NCBI GenBank assembly: GCA_020002185.1
Contig: CM034533.1
Coordinates: forward strand, 43,590,880 to 43,654,879
Length of the DNA: 64,000 bases
From: Paraescarpia echinospica
Lineage: Eukaryota; Annelida; Polychaeta; Sabellida; Siboglinidae
Direction: 5' to 3'
The position numbers and the translations under genes were made by a program. This document shows, piece by piece, positions 20,438 to 32,556 of the stretch (position 1 is the first letter of the stretch; every line of letters starts with the position of its first letter). The notes below the pieces were generated by a model. That model did not search any database, had not been told where the DNA came from, and saw nothing but the letters and a program-made list of their open reading frames with translations.

Positions 20438-22393
20438 AATTGAACAGCATTTGCCATTTCTCAGACCATTTGATCAACATGTCAAGATCATCTTGTAAAT
20501 ACTGTCTATCTTCATCACTTTTAATCCTTCTAAACACGTTTGTATCATCCGCAAATTTCAACACCTTGCCTGTTATATCATCATCCAAATCATTGATATA
20601 CATTAAGAATAATATAGGTCCTAGTACTGTTGCCTGTAGTACCCCACCGATTTCCAGTTTGAAGCCTACCCATCAACTACTACACGTTGTCTTCTGTCAA
20701 TCAGCCATTTTTCTATCCAGTTTATTATACCATTTCCTATGCCTTGGGCCTTTAGTTTAAGCAGTAATCTTTGATGTGGTACTTTGTCGAAAGCTTTTTG
20801 AAAATCTAAGTAGACGATATCTACTGGTGAACCCTCGTCCACTTAGTGATGTCTTCCAAAAAACATAACATGTGTGTTAAGCATGACCTCGCTTTTAAAA
20901 ACCCATGTTGAGATGGGTTTATCAAGTTATGTTTAACAAGAAAATGTCTGACTTGTTTCTCGAACCTTTTTTAAATAACGGTATAATGTTTGCCACTTTC
21001 CATTCTAAAGGAACCACTCCCTCTTCTAATGACAAATTGAAAATTGTTGCAAGCGGTACGCTAATTTGTTCTACAATTTCCAATAGTAGTTTGGGCGGAA
21101 TCCCATCCACTCCAGGTGATTTATTATCCTTCATAGCCCTTATTTTCTTAGCTACCATTTCCGGGGTTACAATTAACTGTCCTAAATAGTCTGAATCTGC
21201 CCCCTTGAACTTAGCCTCTAGTAATGGCAATGAACTAATATATTCCCTGGTAATCACTGAACTAAAATACTCATTCAGGTCTTCTGCCATTAAGAATCCC
21301 TCTGATATTATATTTCCAGCACTACCTTCAAGAGGACCGACCTTATCCTGAACTTTCTGTTTGCTTCGATCAAACGCATAAAAACTCTTGCTGTTTTATA
21401 TTACAAGCAATTTTTTTTCTCATAGCTTCTCTTTGAATTTCTAATATCAGCTGTAGCTTGGTTAAGTGCTTCTTTATCAATTTTGTAGTCTTCGTCACGT
21501 CCAGTACATCTATATGACTTCCACATCATTTTATACTAAATTTTTCTAATGGCTTCTTTCGATGAGTGTTTCTTTTTGAACCGTTTCCCTTGTATTTTCA
21601 AAGGTACAAATTTATCGACTAAGCACTTAGTTTCACTCTTGAAGATATTCCAGCATTCTGTTGCTGTCTTTTTCTTCAGTGTGTTATTCCAGTCTATCTT
21701 TGCTAAATATTTCTTCACGTCTTTATACCTTCCTTTGTGGAATTGTCTCATAGACTGCTTTTTTCTATTCCTTTCTGATTTTACTTTGATGATAAAATGT
21801 ATCTGGTTGTGATCACTACTCCCCAGTGGCTCACATATCTTGACATTGTCAACTAATTCATTCTGTGAGGATAAAACTATGTCTAACACATTCTCACCTC
21901 TGGTTGGTTCCTTCGTTTCTCACATGTTGAGAAAGGAAAGTATCTTGTACTAAAACTAAAAACTTCTGGTCCTCACTTCCCACACTCTGTAGAGATTTCC
22001 ATTGTATATGCCCATGGTTAAAATCCCCCATAATAATACAGTCCCATTTGCTTACTTCCCTTATAGCGTTTTGTATTTTTTTCATTCTCTTTTATGCTTA
22101 TGTTTGGACTTCGATAAACTAACCCAACTGTTAACGTTGAGTTTCCTGTAACTATTTTACACCAAATAGCTTCTTCGCAATCTGCTTCTCTTTCTAATTT
22201 TATTTCATAAGCCTGGATAGATTCTTTAATATATAAAATAACTCCACCTCCCTTTCTTCCTATTCTATCTTTCCTAAACATTACATATCCTGTCAGTACC
22301 AATTCTGAATTTGATATATCGGTGGTGGCCCATGATTCGGTTATACCTATTATTTGAGGGTCAACATCTTCTACCATCTTCTCCCGTCTCTGC
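20433..22393 (-). mobile_element. CR1-type LINE, internal part, broken
   Basis: On the minus strand, in order from 22390 to 20433: an AP-type endonuclease (IIGITESW, GGGVILYIKES, LVYRSPNIS, then MGDFNHGHIQW and LGSSDHNQI), a linker, then a reverse transcriptase (MKDNKSPGVDGIPPKLL, IIPLFKKGSRN, and a FADDT active-site box). Frameshifts and deletions separate these parts, and the 3' end is missing where it meets the GPCR exon. The copy at 4200-5339 overlaps its RT end. Confidence 0.85.
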
Positions 22394-23169
22394 CACAGAT
22401 CAAGGCATTGAAGTTGGTTACATTTGTGTCAAAGTAGAGATTTATGATTAGTGCTTGTTGCAGAGGTAGAAATGTTAATACAAAGATTGTTTCATAAAAG
22501 GACTTCATGGTTGGGAAACTGAGTATGACGAGATGTGGTAACACTGAAAAATGTCCATAATTGACATATTTTACAGAATTGTTTAATAAGTGTTATATAT
22601 TATAAACAACTTGCCGATGTTTGCAATATAGTATTGTTAATATTTCATTTATAAATGTAACATATGTTGTAAACTGGAGATGCTCAGCAGTTACTGTGGT
22701 GCAGGAATATATGTTCTAAACTAGCATAACAAAATTATGAATTACTAATACATATATGAATGCATAGTTGAATATATACATGTAGATATCATATATGTAG
22801 ATTGAAATTAACGACTCTTCTGCTGTTGTTTTGTTTTTGTTCATGTATACTATTAATTTTATATTAATAAATCGTTATTACAGTAAAAATCAAAAATTAC
22901 GTTATATCTATCTGGTTGAATATGAAACTGTTGAAACTACATTATGTATGACTTAGGATAAGAGACACCTAATAAATCAATGTGGTTTGACTGACAGGGT
23001 CATTAGAAGGTGACGCCTTCAATAAAAATAACAATCTCAAGATTGGTTGAAAGGAACACAAATATATACCACTTTAGGATCAGTGGAATCAGAACAAAAG
23101 ATCATAGCAAAGCAAACATCATCAACAACCAATTTAGTTGTGTATTTTGAAAGAAAGGTGGAGTGGAAA

Positions 23170-23420
23170 CTCACTTTACGGTCACCGTAGTAAATTACGG
23201 TCACCTTGGTAAATTACGGTCACCTTAGTAAATTACGGTCACCTTGGTAAATTACGGTCACCTTAGTAAATTACAGTCACCTTAGTAAATTACGGTCACC
23301 TTAGTAAATTACGGTCACCTTAGTAAATTACGGTCACCGTAGTAAATTACGGTCACCTTGGTAAATTACGGTCACCTTTGTAAATTACGGTCACCTTAGT
23401 AAATTACGGTCACCTTAAAT
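23170..23420. repeat. 19-bp minisatellite with GGTCACC core
   Basis: About 13 head-to-tail units of TAAATTACGGTCACCTTAG with small variants (CCGTAG, CCTTGG). Each unit includes GGTCACC, a near-palindrome. A diverged unit recurs at about 23462. No spacers of unique sequence, so not a CRISPR. Confidence 0.97.
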
Positions 23421-25364
23421 TATTTCTGTAGCAGTAAAGAATAGCACAGACAATCTTGCTAATACGGTCACTTCACCAAGTTACGAGGGTGATCTTATTA
23501 GTGAGTTTCCACCGTCCCCATCTCCAAAAAGCTCCCTCCATTTGTCCTCAAACCACATTCTATTCTCATAATCACTGTGTTGATAAATGTTCGCTCTATC
23601 GATTCTGCTATGTTATTGGCACACACGTTCGTGCAAGGACGCAAATGAACATTAAAAAAGGAAAGTGAACTTTGACACCTGGAGGAGTGCAAGAAGATAC
23701 CAACATAAGAGTGCCTCTAAGTTTAGTATATTAACACATACTCACAAGTTGATGGGAACTGCATCTTCTATGGAATTGGAACATACCTTTAAAACATTAT
23801 ATGTTCAGATCCTTGCACTGCTACAGGCTATCATATCAACCAGCCATAAAACACAACTTTACAAATTACAATAATGGACATTTAATATTTGAGAAACAAA
23901 GTACAGAATATTCACCAATAAATGCTATTATCACCCCAAGCTCTGGGTGTACTGTTACAATAAGTGACGCTGTTAAATATTCTGAACTCCCGTCTTAACA
24001 GAATGTCAAATGCAGAAACAATTAATCACATTATGCATTCAGAATACTTTCTCAGCAAATCAGCCAGATACATATCCGTGATGAAAACAGTATTTATTAT
24101 TTGAAATAATGCATAAATGTGTATAGTGTTTAGCTGGTTAACTGCCCTATAACAATCCTATCACAATCTACTGTCACCGTCGACCAGGCTATTAAAAATA
24201 CCCACAATGAAGTTGACATAAAAAATTGCCGTTTTACTGGAAAATAAAATCTGCCTACCTTCAAACATATAGGCTCTGGTCGCTATTTTTGCCTTCGAAC
24301 TTTTACTTCTATGATGAATACACTTGAAAATGGGATACAACCCTGCTCCTTCCACATATCTGTATGTTATGCCGGAAAGTCATATGACATGGCCTATCTG
24401 CAGTGTGCACAGTAACAGCTTTTTGCATCAAGAGTCATGATCCGTTTACCCATGTCATATCTTCAACCTAATTACACGACAAATGTAGTATCTTGTTTGT
24501 CATTGTTTTGTTGTCTCTTTTTCAATCCACTTTCTACGGCCACATTGAGCACTGAAATCACTTCTGCTGGATCATCACTCTTCACTACGGCACTGCCAGA
24601 GACGATCATGTTGGCCCAGCCTGCAAACACAATCACACAGCATTGGCTCAAGTCCACAGACCTTCCAACATATCATGATATGAGATCTCCCGTTTTGATT
24701 AATTTTTCAAACAAAGTCCAAAACTCACACTTTTAATCGAAAAGGTCCCAATGATTTTCAGGTTTATTGCTTGATGACAATAAATGATTGTATGTAAATA
24801 TACTAAAGTAACGTTGACGATATTATTATTCGTCAAGGCATATATGTAAACGTACATAGCGTCACATTTATCTGCTGGATGCCAGATGGAGAAACGGTGC
24901 TTGGGCATAATTTAGATAAGACATCCGAAAGACCAATTTTGAAGAAAAAATACCTATACCATGACATTTTCTGTCATTATCCTAAGCCAACATGGAAGGA
25001 CTGGATATAATGTAGATAGTAAAGTGATCAGAAATCATACCATCCCCAAAACCAGATGTCCACAAAGCATGAGGATATAATAATGGTTTGGATATGTCTA
25101 CGGAATGACCAGTGAATTCAGCATCGAATATGACCCAGAATGTGAGAGGAAACACCTAATAGTTACAACATGGTGATACGCCATGGAAGGTTAACTGAAG
25201 GCAAACAGGTGTATCATTTAGCTGCAAGAGGGATCCACAAGCATATCCAGTCATAGGCGAGTTTGTAAGTCCATTGACGATCGGGTTGGTTCGCATGAGT
25301 GACTGTTGACTGCATCGGTGGACATTTATGTACGATTAGTTTTTGTGCTTTAAAAGCAGCATGG

Positions 25365-25470
25365 CTGAAGTTGAGATGGTGTTCAAATGAATCCCTGTCT
25401 GCCAGATGTGAAGTGTGAAGCGCATTGAGCAGTCCTAAGGACTGGATATTGTGTTATATAAGAACACGTC
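25365..25470 (+). repeat. SINE 3' part
   Basis: Matches 530-655, including GAAGTTGAGATGGTGTTC and the terminal TGTTATATAAGAAC. It lies inside the fold-back element, near its right arm. Confidence 0.6.
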
Positions 25471-26600
25471 AACTTATGCATGAGTGACCCATTCGTTGAG
25501 ATAACATTAACATAAAACAACAGTACACATAAACAACAGCAGAACTGTCGTTAGTTTCAATATACATATTTAATATATACATGTATATATTATACGGTGC
25601 ATTCATACATGTATCAATAATTCATGAGTTTGTTATGCTAGCTTGGAACATAGATATATTCATGCACCACAGTCATTGCTGAGCATTTCCAGTTTACAAC
25701 ATATGTTATACTTAATTTATCATTGAAATGTTAACTTTACATCATATTGCAAACATCAGCATGTTTATTATATTATCTAACACTTATTAAACAATTCTAT
25801 AAAAATTGTCAATTATGAACTCTTTTCAGTGTTACCGCATCTCGACACTCTCAGTTTCCCAACCAAGAAGTCCATTTATGAAACAATCTTTGTATTAACA
25901 TCTCTACCTCTGCACCAAGCACTTAAGCCTAAGCAATCTCTACTTTGACACAAGTGTAACCTACTTCAGTGGCTTGATCTGTGGAACAGACTGGAAGAAT
26001 AAGATCTTGAAGACACTAGGAACAAACAGTCGTGTAATGGGTGTACAATAGCTAGTCTGGCTATGCTGTTATTTAGGATGGGCATTTGAAATACACTATA
26101 ATTTTTTTATTAATTTAATACAAATCAGGTGGCTATTACCTTTGGTAACGAAAGGTTGTCATATTGCGTTCCATGAAATACTCTGGAAATGGACCTTTTA
26201 AAATGAGGTTGTTCCGTTACTCGATATCTGTTGGGGTGGTAATTATTGCCAGGAAGTTCGCCGAATTGCTTGTCTTGAATGTGAGAAAACAGCAACATTA
26301 CTGAACATAGAAGGGCTTTGTTGATAAACCAACCAGCTTCCACTATTATTGACAATAAAGGTGTTTATAATATGAATGTTTTGTTTACAATTTGAACATT
26401 TCACGGTCACAACTTTCAAATTGCAAACATTGTTCAACACAAATTATTGGGCAGTACACCTTCAACATTATTTATTCTAGTATAAACAATTTTTTTTTAA
26501 ATGAGGAACATATAGCCTTGTTTTAAGTGAGGCTGGGACGAACAAACAGAAAAAAGACTATCCATTCAAAGAAGTGGAGTAGGGAGTCAGTGAGATGCAT

Positions 26601-26757
26601 TCATTGGGGGTCAGTCGAGTTTAGAGTTCTGGAGAGGTCGAGAAGTTTCTGCCTCAGTCCCTCCTTCTGCTCAATGAGGTTTGCCTCTAGCACTTTTGCA
26701 TCCTCCAACATCTTGTCAAGGAGGGTCACGCAGAATGACTCTAAGTTCTCACTCTCA
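26601..26757 (-). CDS. Terminal exon of an unrecognised host gene (coiled coil)
   Basis: The minus strand has a good acceptor (pyrimidine-rich, TTGCAG) before 26757, an open frame rich in Leu/Glu/Lys (LLDKMLEDAKVLEANLIEQK) and a TGA at 26601. The heptad-like spacing suggests a coiled coil at the protein C-terminus. The exon needs two bases carried in from the previous exon, while the exon at 29662-29823 supplies one, so at least one further exon between them is likely or the pairing is wrong. I do not recognise the protein. Confidence 0.55.
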
Positions 26758-27059
26758 CTGCAATAATAATAAAAAGGTAAAGTAAGTACTTATATAAGGA
26801 TAATAATGGAATGACTTCTTGTGTGCCAATATCCTCATAAAAACCAAGCACAGTGGCACAACAAATCCAAAGGAGTAAGCGTTCTCATTGTGATGTACAG
26901 AGCAAAAGTCGTCAACTGATGGATGGAATTGCTAAGAAGTTAACGAGTATGCAATTTTAAAAAGATAGATTTTTACATGACAGCGAAATAAAATTATAAT
27001 TTCTTACTGACTTATTGTCAGTAGGAAGTAAGTTCCACAAAGTTGGTGCAGCAACCGAA

Positions 27060-27365
27060 AAGGCAGTATCCAGTTCTTAAGCTGCTCAAAGCATTTGATA
27101 CTTTATCCTACGGCAGACCTGTTCAATTGAACATCATCTCGACTTCTCTGGGAAGCATTTAGCCACGCTGAAGCTACTGTGCAAAAACAATTCTTACACT
27201 TACACTGTCTATGGCCAGGTACTCATTCATACACGTGAGTGAAATGGAGCAACATAGAGTGAACGAACTTGCCCAAGGTTTGACACGGCAGCACATGATT
27301 CAAACCTAGGTTCTCTCGATTGAGAGTCTGATCATACAGCCACTGTGCTCCTGAGCTAATACTTA
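27060..27365 (-). repeat. tRNA-derived SINE, about 300 bp
   Basis: Read on the minus strand: a tRNA-like head with a box A-like CACAGTGGCTGTATGATCAG and a box B-like GGTTTGAATC, then a body (CAAACCTTGGGCAAGTTCG), then the tail shared with 530-655 and 25365-25470. It lies in an intron of the minus-strand host gene. Confidence 0.6.
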
Positions 27366-28004
27366 TTTTATACAGTGCAATCTCCATTAAAATAGGAGGT
27401 TGTCTGTCCCGTTATTAGCAAGACGTTTGCTTTAAAATAATCATTTTATCTTTACAAGGCATTTTGGGTAATCTATACTTGGAATATCACAAATGTTGTG
27501 CTTACGCCATAGTCCCACTTTGGTCAGGAGTGTGGGAATGAGCCTACATCAAAGCAGTATGTACCACTGGTAGCTGTTTACAAATTGATTTTTTACAGTT
27601 TCAACATTTCATGGGAGCAACTTTTAAATTGTGAATACTCTTTCAAGTTTATTAAACTCAAATTTCCAGGCAGTTTACCTTAAAAACAGTTATTCTAGTA
27701 TTTATAACAATATATATATATATATACATTTTAATAAATGAGGAACGGATATCATATCTCTAAACAATATAATATACAATGTGCACTACTAGAGTTAACT
27801 AAATGACAACCACATAGACATTTAGAAAGTAAACTGCTTTCCATGGAAATAATTGTACACGTACTTGAATGCATATGATCAGTCTGTGTTGAGCATCTTG
27901 GCACGCTGACCAAACTCTATAACGGGAAAAGGAAATGCTAAAATAAAGACGTGATGTCTAGAAACAAAATGGTGGCCCTCATAACATTGTTGCAGCTTAC
28001 AATT

Positions 28005-28312
28005 ATACCTGCAGGTTACACCTATATCTGCAGCTTTGAGCTGTATGTGCAGCTTGGAGCTACATCTACAGATTACACCTATATCTGCAGCTTGGAGCTA
28101 CATCTACAGATTACACCTATATCTGCAGCTTTGAGCTGTATGTGCAGCTTGGAGCTACATCTACAGGTTACACCTATATCTGCAGCTTGGAGCTACATCT
28201 ACAGGTTACACCTATATCTGCAGCTTTGAGCTGTATGTGCAGCTTGGAGCTACATCTACAGATTACCGCTATATCTGCAGATTACAACTATATCTACAAA
28301 TTACAGTTTTTT
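28005..28312. repeat. Minisatellite with CTGCAG units
   Basis: Repeats of TACACCTATATCTGCAG alternate with blocks containing CTTGGAGCTACATCTACAG and TTTGAGCTGTATGTGCAG, in a higher-order pattern of about 34 and 86 bp. The repeated peptide frames here are a by-product. Confidence 0.95.
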
Positions 28313-28479
28313 TTAAACATTAGGTGTGTTACTGTGCTGCAGAAATGAGTAGTTCATCTGATCTGTGGCGCAAAGCGTACTTTGACATTTGTAGACTAAG
28401 TTAAATTTAAGACATCGATTATATTGTATAAGACAATGAAGTACCAAATGGTTTGCAAACAATGTATAAATGGTATGTC

Positions 28480-28950
28480 TCAACACATGGTACTTGACAG
28501 AAAGACACCTTTCGAACTCATCGCGTGCGTACCACACAAAAATCAATGTGTATTTCCGTTTGTGGAGTAAAACTGTGGAATACCCTACACGAAAGCATCA
28601 CCAGCGGGACAAGCATAAAGGCTTTTAAAAACTATAAGTCCCATCTTCTATCTATGCACTAGATCTGAGAAAAACATCCAACTAATTCTAATAAGACATT
28701 TCATAGTCTAGGCACTGTATATTGCATTATTTGTGAAATTTTAATATTTTGTAATATGTTGTATTAGTATAATAAGTAACTATACTAGTTGGGGGTGAAC
28801 CATACATAATTATTACATTTCTGTACACTCCCTTTCCACCAACACTTACGAGTATTTTTTGTTCACATGTTGAAAATGTTATATTTTGGAATAACGGGAT
28901 GTACAATTGTTTTATACTGTTGTTGGAAATAAATTACTTACTTACTTACC
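28480..28950 (+). mobile_element. LINE 3' end (CR1/L2-like), with TTAC tail
   Basis: The plus strand carries a C-terminal LINE peptide (VCGVKLWNTLHESIT, then FKNYKSHLLSMH and a TAG), followed by a 3' UTR of about 280 bases and a terminal ACTTACTTACTTAC tail. The short tandem tail is typical of the CR1/L2 group. 5'-truncated insertion. Confidence 0.7.
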
Positions 28951-29661
28951 ATGTTATTTATAGATTACAACATCCAGATGTATATATCGACGGTGCTCTG
29001 ATAAAACCTTGTAATTGAACAAAACTACTTTTACAGGAGACCAAAATAAATGGTTGTTTTTCATATCTTATTTCATATATTATAGTATCTTTACAAAGCA
29101 TTTGTGTAATTTATACTTGAAAATTACATAATAAGTTATGTGAGAATAAGCGCAATGTTGTCTTCTACAGTTTTGTACCAAAAGGTATATTTGCAAACAA
29201 AGTCATAACGTTTCCTCAGAACATCATCGATCTGCAGATTACAACTACCAGTATATCTGCTACAACCTGAGAAAGTAACCGAAGGGACAAAAAGTAGCAC
29301 AGAAAGGCTGTCCGTGCTGTGTGGATGTTATAAGGATGGCTTATACCAATATGTACATGTTGTAGTTTTAGTTCCTGTCTTCTCACCATCACTACTCCTA
29401 CATTAACAGTTGCTTCTGCTTCCTTCTGCTTCCTGTCACGCCTTCTTCAGATATCCCCAGCCAACTCATACCATCTATCCGAGAACAGATTTTTATTTAT
29501 AAAACTAAACTTGTGTAAACACACTTTCTCTGTCGCTGCGCTTGAAATCGTAATAAACTCCCCACTAAAATCATCCCCTTTAAACCATCCTGACCTTGAA
29601 ATGTACATGACATTACCAGCACCTAATGTCAGTACTAATAACCATTGTATGATGAGTTTAC

Positions 29662-29823
29662 CTCTGAGTAGCTGAGTGAGAGGCGTGCAGGATGTAGTCA
29701 GGCTGTCCATGTCATCGTGCTCCATTTCCCCACTGTCACTGGACACAGCAGTCTGCCCTCCCACCTGCCCTACGTCTTTCTCCGGCCCCGGCGGCCATCT
29801 TCCCACATCCATTCCACTGTCAC
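29662..29823 (-). CDS. Internal exon of the unrecognised host gene
   Basis: Flanked by a consensus acceptor (TGTTTTCAG) and donor (GTAAAC). The frame is Asp/Ser/Gly-rich (SSDSGEMEHDDMDSL) and enters in phase 1, exactly the phase left by the exon at 30593-30704, which supports joining them. It leaves in phase 1. Probably a disordered acidic segment. Confidence 0.65.
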
Positions 29824-29867
29824 CTGAAAACACACACGTGGTCTCTAAAGATCTACAATCAAACTAA

Positions 29868-29955
29868 TGAGTGTGTGTGTGTATGTGCGTGTATGTGTAT
29901 GGGGTGGTGGTGGTGGTGTGTGTGCGTGCATGTGCGTGTGTGTGTGCGTGCATAC
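29868..29955. repeat. GT-rich microsatellite
   Basis: Imperfect GTGTGTATGTGC repeats with a GGTGGTGG segment. Complementary in composition to the (CA)n at 30108-30163. Confidence 0.9.
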
Positions 29956-30105
29956 CATTACGAACAATTGTCTAATGTCCATACAAACTTAACTGGTAAA
30001 CAACCTTACCACATCAGGAATGTTGAGAAACATTTGTTCCAAGGGGGTCATAGATGAACCCCTGAATGTTTGGCACCCAAGATGTTAAGTGTTTAGAAAT
30101 AGCAC

Positions 30106-30107
<2 letters not shown>

Positions 30108-30162
<55 letters not shown>

Positions 30163-30163
30163 A
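30108..30163. repeat. (CA)n microsatellite
   Basis: About 27 uninterrupted CA dinucleotides. Confidence 0.97.
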
Positions 30164-30592
30164 CGTTCACCTATGACCCCTCGAAGGAAAAGTATTTTTT
30201 ATAAAATTCTCCATAGTGTAAGAGTTCTTACTAGTTTATGAACCTGTTATGGACAATTGTTTTTAATATAATATGCATGTTTTCTAAGAATGTTTGAAAT
30301 TGCTGATGAAAAGCTTCAACTGATCAGTTGGGGGAAGTTGTGTTTTCTGAAATACATGGACAGTTTGTAGATCAGATGCCAATGGTTGAAGGGAACGAAT
30401 GAACATAGGAAGAAGGCAAGTGGACATCAGTTCCTTGAAGGAGACACACTTGTAATACTCAAAAGATAACCTGGTTGTGGCGCTTATCTTGCGAATGGCA
30501 AGATAGACCGAAACCACTGGAAAGAGTTCACTATGTCACTATGTAGATGGCAGAAGTAAGAAAAGTTATATTAAAAATAAGTAAAATAGTAC

Positions 30593-30704
30593 CCGGTATG
30601 TCACATTCAGCCACTGACCGAGACTTGTGCTCAGTTTCACCGTCTAGGTAATGGTGCGGGTGTATTAAAAAGTCTGGAGTGGCAGGCATCACAAAGCCAT
30701 CCTT
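30593..30704 (-). CDS. Internal exon of the unrecognised host gene
   Basis: Acceptor (ATACAG) before 30704 and donor GTACTA after 30593. The frame reads DGFVMPATPDFLIHPHHYL and ends CDIPG, with the Gly codon completed by the first bases of the next exon (29823). The matching phase and lack of stops make this the best-supported exon pair in the window. The protein is not recognised. Confidence 0.65.
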
Positions 30705-31723
30705 CTGTATGAAATAATCGAATATTATGTATTTATACACCACATAATTATAACATAGAACCAGATATGTCTACAAATGATAAAAATAAAGTAAAATTAC
30801 AGTACATCAGTTAATATATCAGTCAATGCATACATACACACATATATATATATATGCATATATATATATATAAATTATATATTTATATAATAAATATATA
30901 TAAAAACAACATTTGAAAGGCAAAAGATTTTAAGATCCCTCATAAAATGTCCAGAATCATATTGCATTCATAGATTTAGGAAAAAAGTTCCAGAGAGAGG
31001 GACCAGCACATGAAAATTATCATTGGCCAAACCATTCCAGGTTTATAACAATGATAACTCAATGAGACTAATAATATATAACTTGTTTACATCTAAATCC
31101 TTGGAAATCAAGCTCAGGGTTCCAATACAGGTCACACATTTAACCTTTGCATGAAATATCTTGCTTCCCTTGGCCTTAACAGTCACCATGAAATAGGAAC
31201 CAATGACATAGTGTCAAGGCACAGACAACATAGGGTGAATGAAATTGTCAGTTTGGAAATGATTGTTAGTAATGCGATTCAAAGCGTATTCCCATCTACC
31301 GACGATCTGGCACAAAACCGTCACGTGCACCCTACGATACATAGCAACACATACATTCTGTCAGATTTGCAAAAACGTCAGAAATGATGGTACTGAAAAA
31401 TATAATTGATGCAATATGGCATGTATATGTGTCACGATACATGGCGAGATTCCGAGCGAGTGGAGGTGACTGCAGACTTATCACCCACTGATTTTAGCAT
31501 TGCTGAAGCCAGGAAACAGTTGTTGATGTTTAGTTTATTGGTTTATTGTAGCTTTGTTAATTGTGTCATGGCACTGTCACTTCAGTTTTATATGAACTAA
31601 ACATCAGGTAAATAAAAAATGCAGAGAAAGAGTGTATGTAAGAAATAGGAGTTAAAACGAGATGCAACAGATTGAATCAATTAATAGCTTTTAAAATAGT
31701 ATACTCAACTGGCACATACTGAC

Positions 31724-31779
31724 CCTGTCATTAAATCGAAAGTGCCATGGTCATCTTCATATTCCTCAACCAGACTTCT
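31724..31779 (-). CDS. Short candidate exon of the same host gene
   Basis: Fifty-six bases between an acceptor (TGTTACAG) and a donor (GTCAGT) read RSLVEEYEDDHGTFDLMTG. It leaves two bases, which does not fit the phase-0 entry of the exon at 30704, so an exon between them is missing or this one is wrong. Confidence 0.45.
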
Positions 31780-32029
31780 CTGTAACACAATTGTACAGAA
31801 CTTTGTCATTATTATCAGCTTATTATTGTTTTAGCTGTTCTGATTTAATATTCAGGGACTGGCAATTTACGGATACACTAAAAATTATAGTGCTACTGTT
31901 GTGAGGGTCAGGGACTAAGATACATTGACACTGTCCAGGAATGTAGTATGGTTCTTTCTTAGAAGGGGAGCATTTTTTGCAATTTGTTATCACAGCTCAC
32001 CAAAAATCTTGAACAGCAACCCTTATTAC

Positions 32030-32460
32030 CTCACCGGGAGTTTGTTTGCATCCATGGGCATCGACGACCACCTCACCCCAGCCAACGGACATGCCTGCTC
32101 TCAGTTGGTTGACACAACAAACTTGACTACATCTTGAAGTTGGCTTCGGCCAATAATATACACGGGTGTTACACGAATCAGTCATAGTTAATGCAATATG
32201 CCATTTTGCAAACAAGATAATGGTTTGACAACTTTACGAAAAATATCAATATTCTAAATCACAAACCATTAATTAATCAATGCAAATAAACTGTTGGAGA
32301 AGTTGGTTTAAGTGAAATATTTACAATTAGTTCAATGAAAAGCCATGCTTTGGAAATCAACACTATCTCAAAAATTGGCCATGGCCGCTATGAATAGCCT
32401 CGTTCTAGACTACGGAAAGACGTGGCGCATTGCTAAATCTACCGCATGGGGCCGTATGTT
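32030..32460. repeat. Direct repeat flanking the LINE, left copy
   Basis: Similar to 35398-35845 and, through the large duplication, to 49590-50037. Shared blocks include CATGGGCATCGACGACCACC, TGACTACATCTTGAAG and TCTACCGCATGGGGCC. Divergence is too high for a recent target duplication. It is an older repeat family or a local duplication that the LINE split. Confidence 0.75.
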
Positions 32461-32480
32461 AAAATTCCTGTGATTAATGA

Positions 32481-32556
32481 ATGGCGAAGTGGCCGAGTAG
32501 TTAGAGTACTGGACTCTTGACTGGAGTGAGCGGGATTCGAATCCCGGCTCCGGCTG
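32481..32556 (+). promoter_or_regulatory. tRNA-like Pol III type 2 promoter at the LINE 5' end
   Basis: Box A-like TGGCCGAGTAGTTAGAG (as in Ser/Leu tRNAs) is followed about 40 bases later by a perfect box B, GGATTCGAATCCC. The acceptor and anticodon stems do not fold as a proper tRNA, so it is a tRNA-derived promoter and not a tRNA gene. Confidence 0.7.

Larger units (their letters stand above)
22394..25988. mobile_element. Fold-back element with arms of about 455 bp
   Basis: 22394-22850 and 25533-25988 are inverted copies of each other: both outer ends begin CCACAGATCAAG and share TTTGTGTCAAAGTAGAGATT, ATGTTAATACAAAGATTG and many later blocks, with moderate divergence and small indels. The 2.7-kb centre contains a minisatellite and no transposase that I can recognise. 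It is most likely a non-autonomous DNA transposon; an inverted duplication is the alternative. Confidence 0.75.

Noticed and set aside
23170..23420. CRISPR-like regular repeats
   Set aside because: The units are head-to-tail without unique spacers, and the DNA is eukaryotic; it is a minisatellite. The same applies to 2771-3065, 28005-28312, 38605-38984 and 52806-53197.
32481..32556. Functional tRNA gene
   Set aside because: Box A and box B are good but the stems do not fold; it is the head of a mobile element. The sequences at 37184 and 51374 fail in the same way.
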